Made by a program: the position numbers and the translations under genes. A stretch of 64,000 bases of DNA. It comes from Hamadaea sp. (GTDB lineage: Bacteria > Actinomycetota > Actinomycetes > Mycobacteriales > Micromonosporaceae). Every line of letters starts with the position of its first letter. The first letter of the stretch is position 1. Shown here one piece after another: positions 42,365-48,643 of the stretch. The stretch is from assembly GCF_013362815.1 (NCBI RefSeq), contig NZ_JABFVK010000052.1, positions 1 through 64,000 of the forward strand. Direction: 5' to 3'. Under the pieces are notes generated by a model, which was given only the letters and a program-made list of their open reading frames with translations, was not told where the DNA came from and made no database searches.

Positions 42365-43329
42365 GCGAGCAGGGCTTCCGCGCGATCGGTCCGCAGGTGC
42401 AGCACCGTGCGGCCGTCACGGCTCGTCGACACCAGCCCAGCCCCGCGCAGCACGCCCAGGTGCTGCGAAACCGCGCCCGCGGTCACGCCCAACCGGGTGG
42501 CGAGGTCCGTCGTCGTCGCGGGCTGCGCGAGCGTCGTCAGAATCTCCGCTCTGGTACGCCCGAAGAGGGCGGCCAAGGCGTCCGACACCGGTTCGGGCCG
42601 CTCCCACAGGGTCGCCACCCCGCGAGCGGGGTACCGCAGCGTACCGGCCGCGACCGGGCGGACCGACGCGGTGACGCGCGGCCAGCAGAAGACGCTCGGG
42701 CACAGGATGAGCCCGTTTCCGTTGAGCTGCACCGGCTTCTTGTCGTACGGCGGGCGCTGTGGATGGACGTGGAGCACTCCGTCGGCGAACCGGACCTCGT
42801 CGTGCAGACCCGCGAAGAGCCCCTCGAAACCGCCCTGGGCCAGCAGACCCGCCCGGTACGCGATGTCGGCCTCCAGCACCCGTCGCATACGAGTCCAATG
42901 GGGAGCGATGAGAGCCTCGAAACAGGCTTCGAGGGCGCCGGCCGCGGCGCGCACGCCCTCGCGCGGGTGCTCCGCCAAGCGCCGGGTCCTCGAAGTGTCC
43001 ACTTGCAACGTCTGCAGCTCTTCGCGTACCCGTGAAGCCGAAACGGCCTTGATCCGACGCAGCTCGTCGCTGAGCGCGGGCAGCCGGACGTCGGGCGCGG
43101 GCAGCAGGAACGCGGGCTTGAAGCGGTCGTTCGCGGCCAGATCGAGCAGCAGGTCCACCCCCGGACCGGCGGGTACGCGCGGCCGAGCCCACCGGGTCCA
43201 CGGCAGGTGGACGGCATGGACCCCGGGCCGCCGCAGTGCCGCGAGCGCGAACACCGTCTCGTAGGCGGGGGAGACGGCGAAGCGCACGCGGGCGAGTTCG
43301 AGCCCGCCCAACGGGATTCGCAGAGCCAT
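42361..43329 (-). CDS. ArsR-type regulator with DUF5937 domain
   Basis: The 322-residue protein has a large N-terminal DUF5937 domain and a C-terminal ArsR winged helix (LTTLAQPATTTDLATRLGVT, AGAVSQHLGVLRGAGLVST, GRTVLHLRT). These regulators commonly sit next to MFS exporter genes. Here the MFS gene starts 65 bases away on the other strand, and the perfect palindrome at 43337 lies eight bases before this gene's ATG. It is likely autoregulated and represses the exporter until a ligand binds. No Cys-rich metal motif is present. Confidence 0.85.
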   Translation of the reverse strand: MALRIPLGGLELARVRFAVSPAYETVFALAALRRPGVHAVHLPWTRWARPRVPAGPGVDLLLDLAANDRFKPAFLLPAPDVRLPALSDELRRIKAVSASRVREELQTLQVDTSRTRRLAEHPREGVRAAAGALEACFEALIAPHWTRMRRVLEADIAYRAGLLAQGGFEGLFAGLHDEVRFADGVLHVHPQRPPYDKKPVQLNGNGLILCPSVFCWPRVTASVRPVAAGTLRYPARGVATLWERPEPVSDALAALFGRTRAEILTTLAQPATTTDLATRLGVTAGAVSQHLGVLRGAGLVSTSRDGRTVLHLRTDRAEALLA

Positions 43330-43336
43330 GCTTTCA

Positions 43337-43354
43337 ATTTAGCGCTCGCTAAAT
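43337..43354. promoter_or_regulatory. ArsR-type operator shared by divergent genes
   Basis: ATTTAGCGCTCGCTAAAT is an eight-base inverted repeat with a two-base centre. It lies between the divergent DUF5937 regulator (8 bases away) and the MFS exporter (40 bases away). Confidence 0.75.
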
Positions 43355-43393
43355 CGTGGCGACGTCCGGCCAGGTCGCCGCAGCATCCCCGGC

Positions 43394-44617
43394 ATGACGG
43401 TTCTTGTGGAAGCGGCGACCGGCCGCTCGCGGCGCGACTGGCGCCTGCTGTGGAGCGCGGGGGCGATCTCGAGCCTCGGCGACGGCGCGTTCCTGGCCGC
43501 CCTGCCGCTGCTCGCGGCGACGATGACCAGCGATCCGCGGCTGATCGCGGGAGTGACCGCCTGGGGGACGCTGCCCTGGCTGCTGGCGGCGCTGCCGATG
43601 GGGGCGCTCGCCGACCGGCTCGATGCGCGCCGGGCGTTGGCGCTGGTCCAGCTCGCCCAGGCGGCCCTGATCGGGGTGCTCGCGGTGCTGGTCATGCTGC
43701 GGTCGGGCGGCATCGTCGCCGTGTACGCCGTGGCGTTCGCCGTCGGGCTGGCCGAGACGCTCGCCAAGGTGTCCGGGCAACGGCTGATTCCGGCCGTCGT
43801 CGAACCGGCCGACCTGGAGAAGGCGAACGGGCGGCAGAACGCGGCGCTCTTCGCCAACCGGCAGTTTCTCGGTCAGCCGCTCGGCGCCTTCCTCTTCGCG
43901 TACGCGGCCGGGCTGCCGTTCTGGGTGGACGTCGCTTCCTTCCTGCTCTCCGCGCTGCTCGTGTCGGGGCTTTCGCGGAGTGCCCCGGCGGTGTCCACTC
44001 GGCGGGCACTGCTTTCGGACATCGCCGCCGGGGTGCGTTGGTTGGCCTCGAATCGGCTGCTGCGTACGCTGTCTTTGCTGGCCGGCGTGGCCAACCTCGC
44101 CAACTTCCTGGCGATGGCGACCTTCGTGCTGTTCGTGCGTGACCGGCTCGGCGTTTCCGACGCGGCGTACGGAGTGGTCGTCGCACTGACCGGGGTCGGC
44201 GGGGTGCTCGGCAGCCTCCTCAGTGGACGGATCGTCGGCCGGTTCGGCGGGCGGCGTACCGTGACGACGACGCTGTTCGTGACGCCGATCGCGATGATCC
44301 TCCTCGGCCTGTACGCCCGCGACATCGTCACCCTCACAGCACTCGCCTCGATCACCACGTTCAGTGCGTCGCTGTGGAACGTCGCCGTGTCCTCCCTGCG
44401 TCAGCGCACCGTCCCGGCCGAGCTGATGGGCCGGGTCAGCAGCGTCGGCCTCCTCCTCGCCTTCGGTACGCAGCCGCTCGGCGCGCTGCTCGGCGGCCTT
44501 GTTGCGGGGTGGTGGGGGCTGGCCGCCCCTTGGCTGGTCGCCGGGGTTGTCCGGCTTGTCGCCGCCGTCGCTTCGCTCCGGCCGCTCGCCTCCTGGCCTC
44601 GCGCGCTTTCGCGCTGA
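43394..44617 (+). CDS. MFS efflux transporter
   Basis: The 407-residue protein has 12 membrane helices and MFS landmarks of the drug-exporter type: WSAGAISSLGDGAFLAALPL in helix 1 and the loop 2-3 motif GALADRLDARRAL. It probably exports a small toxic compound recognised by the adjacent ArsR/DUF5937 regulator. The ATG at 43394 lies 40 bases from the operator. Divergent from its regulator. Confidence 0.85.
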   Translation: MTVLVEAATGRSRRDWRLLWSAGAISSLGDGAFLAALPLLAATMTSDPRLIAGVTAWGTLPWLLAALPMGALADRLDARRALALVQLAQAALIGVLAVLVMLRSGGIVAVYAVAFAVGLAETLAKVSGQRLIPAVVEPADLEKANGRQNAALFANRQFLGQPLGAFLFAYAAGLPFWVDVASFLLSALLVSGLSRSAPAVSTRRALLSDIAAGVRWLASNRLLRTLSLLAGVANLANFLAMATFVLFVRDRLGVSDAAYGVVVALTGVGGVLGSLLSGRIVGRFGGRRTVTTTLFVTPIAMILLGLYARDIVTLTALASITTFSASLWNVAVSSLRQRTVPAELMGRVSSVGLLLAFGTQPLGALLGGLVAGWWGLAAPWLVAGVVRLVAAVASLRPLASWPRALSR

Positions 44618-44620
44618 CCC

Positions 44621-44716
44621 TTTCCGCGCGTGATCATGGGCGGCCATGATCAGCGGAAGATTCGCGGTGCCATAGCCCCACATTTTCTCCGTTGATCTCC
44701 GCCATGATCAGCGGCG
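44621..44716 (+). repeat. Degenerate dispersed element in a 415-base gene-free stretch
   Basis: TTTCCGCGCGTGATCATG after the MFS stop matches the approach and opening of copies at 76 and 52994. Further TGATC motifs occur at 44647, 44694 and 44706. The remainder of the 44618-45032 gap holds a hairpin at 44761 and the regulator promoter region. I see no gene in it. Confidence 0.4.
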
Positions 44717-44760
44717 AATGCGGTGGGTGGGAGGCGGGGACGGGTCCAGACGCACAAAAG

Positions 44761-44800
44761 CGGCTGTCTGGCCGGGAAGTTCGCCCGGACCAGACAGCCG
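44761..44800. terminator. Intergenic hairpin
   Basis: CGGCTGTCTGG (44761-44771) pairs perfectly with CCAGACAGCCG (44790-44800), with an inner CCGGG/CCCGG pairing. It lies 143 bases past the MFS stop and could end that transcript or insulate the XRE operon. ACAAAAG precedes it. Confidence 0.65.
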
Positions 44801-44940
44801 TTGTGCCCCTCCGGATACCCCCGTCGCTCGGCTGAGCGCCATCCGGCCTGGTCTCCCGGCAAATCCTGAGCTGCGCGCTGCATAAACTGCCGCTATAGTC
44901 CTAGCTCAGGCCTTCTCAACGTCAGTTGAAAACAAGGAGC

Positions 44941-44968
44941 TTGAAGTATCGCGGGGACGGCATACAAG
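44941..44968 (+). promoter_or_regulatory. Candidate promoter of the XRE-IrrE-membrane operon
   Basis: TTGAAG (44941-44946) and TACAAG (44963-44968) are spaced by 16 bases and would give a leader of about 58 bases to the GTG at 45033. A separate TATAGT at 44894-44899 is an alternative -10 without a good -35. Confidence 0.35.
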
Positions 44969-45032
44969 TGTCAAGAGTTTATGTTTCAAGGCATTGCCGT
45001 AAGCTGATGTTGAGAACGGGGGTGGTGATCAA

Positions 45033-45437
45033 GTGACTTTCGCCGATCGGTTGGATCACCTGTTCGGTGCCGTGCGCCCGGCCGGCCGGGGTGAATACAC
45101 CTACGAAGAAGTCGCGGAGGCCATCCGCGCGACCGGCGTGATGATCTCGCACACGTATGTGTGGCAGCTACGGAAAGGCAAGCGGGACAACCCGACCAAG
45201 CGCCATCTCGAAGCGCTGGCCGAGTTCTTCGGAGTGCCGCCGGCGTACTTCTTCGACGATTCGGTCGCCCAGGCGACCAACGCCCAGCTCGATCTGCTCG
45301 CGGCGATGCGCGACAGCTCGGTGCGGGCGCTCGCGCTGCGGGCAGCCGGGCTGTCCGCGTCCAGTTTGCAGGCGATCCGGGGCATGATCGAGCAGGCTCG
45401 GCGGATCGAGGGGTTGCCGGCCGAACCACCCGCGTGA
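45033..45437 (+). CDS. XRE-family helix-turn-helix regulator
   Basis: The 134-residue protein has the helix-turn-helix EEVAEAIRATGVMISHTYVW and the segment RKGKRDNPTKRHLEALAEFFGVPPAYFFDD, typical of phage-like XRE repressors, then a helical tail. It resembles actinobacterial regulators paired with ImmA/IrrE proteases. Its stop overlaps the next gene by GTGA, so the regulator and protease are made together. The protease probably cleaves or otherwise antagonises this repressor, as ImmA does ImmR; that is inference. Confidence 0.8.
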   Translation: MTFADRLDHLFGAVRPAGRGEYTYEEVAEAIRATGVMISHTYVWQLRKGKRDNPTKRHLEALAEFFGVPPAYFFDDSVAQATNAQLDLLAAMRDSSVRALALRAAGLSASSLQAIRGMIEQARRIEGLPAEPPA

Positions 45438-46051
45438 GCGCCGGCAGCGCCGATATGAGCGCTGAGAACCCCAGCGTGTGGGCCGAAAGGTTGACCGCTA
45501 CCGGGCGGCTGCATGACGATGCACCAATGCGTCTACGCCGCCTGCGCAAGGAGTGCGAAGCGCGGCTGTCCGGGCTCCCGGTGCCGCGCCCGTTCGACGT
45601 GCGCGCCTTCTGCGAGCATGTCGCGCAGTGGCGGGGCCGCCCGCTCCACCTCCACGAGCTGCCCGTCGACGACGTGGCCGACCTGCCGTGCGGTATGTGG
45701 ATCGCGACCGACCACGCCGACCACGTCTTCCATCTGCCGGGCGGCAGCAGCCTGCACCGCGACCACATCGTGCTGCACGAGATCGGCCACATGCTGTTCG
45801 ACCACACCGTCGCGGCGGAGTCGTCGGACGAGCCGGATGCGCTCGACCGGCTGCTGCCCGACCTCGATCCGGCCATGGTCCGGCGGGTGCTGCGCCGCGG
45901 TGGCTATTCGACCGAGCAGGAGCGGGCGGCCGAGATGATGGCATCGCTCATCCTGCAGCGGGCCGCCACGGCCGCGCCGGCCGGCCTCGACGAGGTCTTC
46001 GGCCGTGCCCGCCGGGCGGACGCGGTTCTCGCCGAAACCTCCGGGCGGTGA
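45434..46051 (+). CDS. ImmA/IrrE-family metallopeptidase
   Basis: The 205-residue zinc protease has HEIGHMLFDH (HExxH with a further His) and a preceding hydrophobic beta segment DHVFHLPGGSS. A downstream acidic region (EQERAAEMMASLIL) supplies the expected third ligand Glu. ImmA/IrrE proteins act on XRE repressors; the regulator lies directly upstream in an overlapping frame. The GTG at 45434 is preferred for coupling; ATG at 45455 is possible. Also overlaps the next gene by GTGA. Confidence 0.85.
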   Translation: MSAGSADMSAENPSVWAERLTATGRLHDDAPMRLRRLRKECEARLSGLPVPRPFDVRAFCEHVAQWRGRPLHLHELPVDDVADLPCGMWIATDHADHVFHLPGGSSLHRDHIVLHEIGHMLFDHTVAAESSDEPDALDRLLPDLDPAMVRRVLRRGGYSTEQERAAEMMASLILQRAATAAPAGLDEVFGRARRADAVLAETSGR

Positions 46052-47286
46052 CCGTCGCCGACGTCGCCGTCCTCGCTCTTCTGTGGAGCGTGGGCCTCGT
46101 CCGGCTGGTCCGGCGGCGGCCGTCGGCGCATCACCGGGTGATGACGTTCAGCCTGCTGGCCATCGCAGTTGCAGCGACCGCGCACGAACCGGCGATCGCA
46201 CAGGCCCTCGACTCGATCACCGGCGTCGCGGACCTGGCGGTCGGAGTGCGTACGCTCAGCGGCGTCGTCGCAGCCGCCTCAGTGTGGGTGTTCGCCGAGG
46301 CCCTGTCGGGTCCGGCGGAGCCGCGGGCGTATTGGCGGCCCCGGCTCTATGTGATTCCGGCGGTCGTCCTGGGCTGCCTCACCGTGCTCTTCTGGACGGC
46401 CGTTCGGCTGCCCGGTCCCGGCTCGTTCACCGACGAGCAGTCCGGTCATCTTCCGGTCGTCCTCTTCGGCGTCTTCTCCTATCTCATGTACGCCGCCGCG
46501 GCCGGCCGCGGAGCGGTGCTCTTCTGGACGCAGGCCCGCACCGTCGGGCGGACGCTGCTGCGTACCGGGCTTTATGTGCTGTGCGTGGCGGCGGGACTGT
46601 TCTTGGCGTACGTGGCGCTGCGGGCGCTCTGGCTCGTCGGGGAGAGCCTCGGAAGACGACCTCCGCCGTGGCTCGCCGAAGCTCAACAGGGTGAGCTCAC
46701 GCTGGGCTTTCTCCTGCTCGCCGTCGGATGCGGCCTGCCGGGTCTCGCCGTTGCGAGGGATTACGTCGCCGACTACGCCGCCTTGAACCGGCTGCATCAC
46801 CTGTGGCACACCCTGCAGCGGGCGGTGCCGGGGTTCGTCCTCGGCCGTACGCCGTCGCGCCTCGGTGATCAGCTGAACCCGCTCAACGTCAAGATGCGCC
46901 TCTATCGGCGGGTCATCGAGATTCGCGACGCGCAGTGGAGCCTGGGCGCACCGGTGGACCCCGACCCCACGACCGAGGCGGCTCTGCTGCTCATGGCGTT
47001 GGCGGTGGCGGGCAAGTCGGCGGCGAAGGGCACCTCGAATCCCCGGGTGCGGATCGCCTGGCCCCGCAACAGTGCCGATCCCGGCGACGCCGTCAACCGG
47101 GAGGTCGCTCATCTGCTCCTGGTCGCGGAGTACTTCGCCAGCGCGTTCCCGCCGCTGTTGCTGCCACCGCGGCAGCTGCCGCGGCTACCGGACGAGGACG
47201 GTGAACAGCCGTTCGAGTTCGGCCGCCGGGTCCTCGGTGAGTCCCGTGTGGACCGCTCCGGGCTGCACGATGGTGCTGCGGGGTGA
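46048..47286 (+). CDS. MAB_1171c/DUF6545-type multi-pass membrane protein
   Basis: The 412-residue protein has six to seven membrane helices in ~1-240 and a soluble C-terminal domain with LNRLHHLWHTLQRAVPGFVLG and NVKMRLYRRVIEIRDAQWSL. This is the signature of MAB_1171c-family putative transporters (DUF6545). These occur in actinobacteria next to XRE and IrrE genes, as here, but function is unknown. The last ~34 codons (47185-47286) overlap the end of the convergent DUF3037 gene. Third gene of an operon with two four-base overlaps. Confidence 0.75.
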   Translation: MTVADVAVLALLWSVGLVRLVRRRPSAHHRVMTFSLLAIAVAATAHEPAIAQALDSITGVADLAVGVRTLSGVVAAASVWVFAEALSGPAEPRAYWRPRLYVIPAVVLGCLTVLFWTAVRLPGPGSFTDEQSGHLPVVLFGVFSYLMYAAAAGRGAVLFWTQARTVGRTLLRTGLYVLCVAAGLFLAYVALRALWLVGESLGRRPPPWLAEAQQGELTLGFLLLAVGCGLPGLAVARDYVADYAALNRLHHLWHTLQRAVPGFVLGRTPSRLGDQLNPLNVKMRLYRRVIEIRDAQWSLGAPVDPDPTTEAALLLMALAVAGKSAAKGTSNPRVRIAWPRNSADPGDAVNREVAHLLLVAEYFASAFPPLLLPPRQLPRLPDEDGEQPFEFGRRVLGESRVDRSGLHDGAAG

Positions 47287-47547
47287 GGTGAGCCACCGGA
47301 AGCGCTCGCCCAGCGTCATCCGCTGCTCTTCGTCGCAAGCCTGCCGGTAACCGAGGAGGACGGCCTCCACCGCTTCGAGGTCGGCCCCGGGGTCGAGCGC
47401 GCGCAGCCGGTCCACGTCGAGGTGCGTACGCACGGCGAGGAAATCCCGGCTCCGGCAGTAGACCACCAGGCCGACGTTCATCATCTCGCCGCGCTCGATC
47501 CGGGGGACGAGCCGGATCAAGGCGTACTCGAAGGCCACCCGGGTCAC
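47185..47547 (-). CDS. DUF3037-domain protein
   Basis: The 120-residue product has the DUF3037 pattern VAFEYALIRLVPRIERGEMMNVGLVVYC near the start and LGERFRWLTSPRSTIVQPG near the end. Function unknown. The GTG at 47547 is chosen because the family begins here, four bases into the end of the HipA-like kinase gene. The pair with a HipA-type kinase is widespread, suggesting a two-part system. It converges on the membrane-protein gene with a 102-base coding overlap. Confidence 0.78.
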   Translation of the reverse strand: MTRVAFEYALIRLVPRIERGEMMNVGLVVYCRSRDFLAVRTHLDVDRLRALDPGADLEAVEAVLLGYRQACDEEQRMTLGERFRWLTSPRSTIVQPGAVHTGLTEDPAAELERLFTVLVR

Positions 47548-48323
47548 GCGACACCTTCCCGGGACGGCAACCATGCGGCCGGCTGCTCGACCCGGGCGAG
47601 CAGATGCGCGATGTACGCGGCTCGCGCCGCTGCCGGAGTCTCGAAGTCGGTCGTCCAGGAGTTCGGATCAACCAGCCATTCGTCCGGCACCAGGTCGAGC
47701 ACCTCGGTCAGCAGCTCCGGCGTGACGAGCGGAGCCAGCGCCTCGTGCGCGCTCTCGACCGAGGTCGACTGCCCGGCGAGCACATGATCGGCGGCTTTGA
47801 ACGGCCGCAGCACATTGTTGGCGGCGCTCGCCCAGTTGTGGTGGAAGTACAGGCTGGCGCCGTGGTCGATGAGCCACAGCGAACCGTGCCACATGAGCAG
47901 GTTCGGGTTACGCCAGGTGCGGTCGACGTTCTCCACGAGCGCGTCGAGCCAGACGACGCGGTCGGCCAGCCCGGAGTCGACCTTGTGCACGCGCGGATCG
48001 AAGCCGAGCGAGCCGGGCAGGAAATCCATGCCGAGGTTCGACCCGGCGCTGTTGAGCAGCAGTTCCTGTACCTCGGGGTCGGGCTCGGCGCGGCCCAGCA
48101 CCTCGCCGAACTCCATCTGGGCCAGGTCCGGCATGGGCAGGCCGAGGCGGCGGGCGAGCTCGCCCACGATCACCTCGGCGACGAGCGCTTTCGGGCCTTG
48201 GCCGGCGCCTCGGAACTTCACGACGTACGTGCCGAGGTCATCGGCCTCGACGACGCCGGGCAGCGAGCCGCCTTCGCGCAACGGGGTCACGTACCGCAGC
48301 GCGGTGACCGACGGAAGGTGCAT
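47544..48323 (-). CDS. HipA-family kinase
   Basis: The 259-residue protein is the short HipA-like kinase type: YVVKFRGAGQGPKALVAEVIVGELARRLGLP, with the ATP-binding Lys in VVKF; WLDALVENVDRTWRNPNLL, with the catalytic HxD-like region as ENVDRTWRNPN; and LWLIDHGASLYFHHNW, with the metal-binding Asp. HipA phosphorylates glutamyl-tRNA synthetase in E. coli; the target here is unknown. No HipB antitoxin is adjacent, and the DUF3037 gene overlaps its stop instead. Confidence 0.78.
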   Translation of the reverse strand: MHLPSVTALRYVTPLREGGSLPGVVEADDLGTYVVKFRGAGQGPKALVAEVIVGELARRLGLPMPDLAQMEFGEVLGRAEPDPEVQELLLNSAGSNLGMDFLPGSLGFDPRVHKVDSGLADRVVWLDALVENVDRTWRNPNLLMWHGSLWLIDHGASLYFHHNWASAANNVLRPFKAADHVLAGQSTSVESAHEALAPLVTPELLTEVLDLVPDEWLVDPNSWTTDFETPAAARAAYIAHLLARVEQPAAWLPSREGVA

Positions 48324-48354
48324 AGCGCTAGACGATACGGGTTGGCGTCGCCGG

Positions 48355-48440
48355 GATTGATCAGGTACCTGCGGAGTCGATCAGGGCGGCATGGACGCGC
48401 CACGCCGGTCGAGCACGCCCGAAAGTTCATGATCGCGCGG
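48355..48440 (-). repeat. Dispersed GATCATGAAC element, copy R5
   Basis: The minus strand reads CGCGATCATGAACTTTCGGG, then GTGCTCGACCGGCGTGGCGC, then CCCTGATCGACTCCGCAGG. It sits in the 320-base gap between the HipA-like kinase start and ppdK. A 20-bp tandem pair follows it at 48435. Confidence 0.75.
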
Positions 48441-48476
48441 CAGAGCGGGGGGAGGGGCGCGGCAGAGCGGGGGGAG
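48435..48476. repeat. 20-bp tandem pair next to element R5
   Basis: The 20 bases GCGCGGCAGAGCGGGGGGAG occur at 48435-48454 and again at 48457-48476. This G-rich duplication abuts the dispersed element, as similar tandem units do at 8410 and 52924. The rest of the gap up to ppdK shows no gene. Confidence 0.75.
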
Positions 48477-48643
48477 TGGTGTGCGAAAGAGCTCGATGGA
48501 GCGTGCCCACGGACTAGTATGAACTGGACAACGGTCAATATATGTGCCATTTCTCACGACCGGTTTCAACCTGGTCGCGACGAGGAATACGGTGCGGCCT
48601 GAATGAGCGTTCAGGAGCGTTCGGCCGACTGGAGGATCCCGGG

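Noticed and set aside
44650-44883. 77-codon minus-strand open frame
   Set aside because: It spans a hairpin and a degenerate element, has no RBS and no domain-like composition.
44941-45036. Possible 31-residue basic peptide (TTG start) overlapping the XRE start by GTGA
   Set aside because: The AAGGAG site is only two bases from the TTG, too close for normal initiation, and the segment also fits a promoter. Not supported without expression data.
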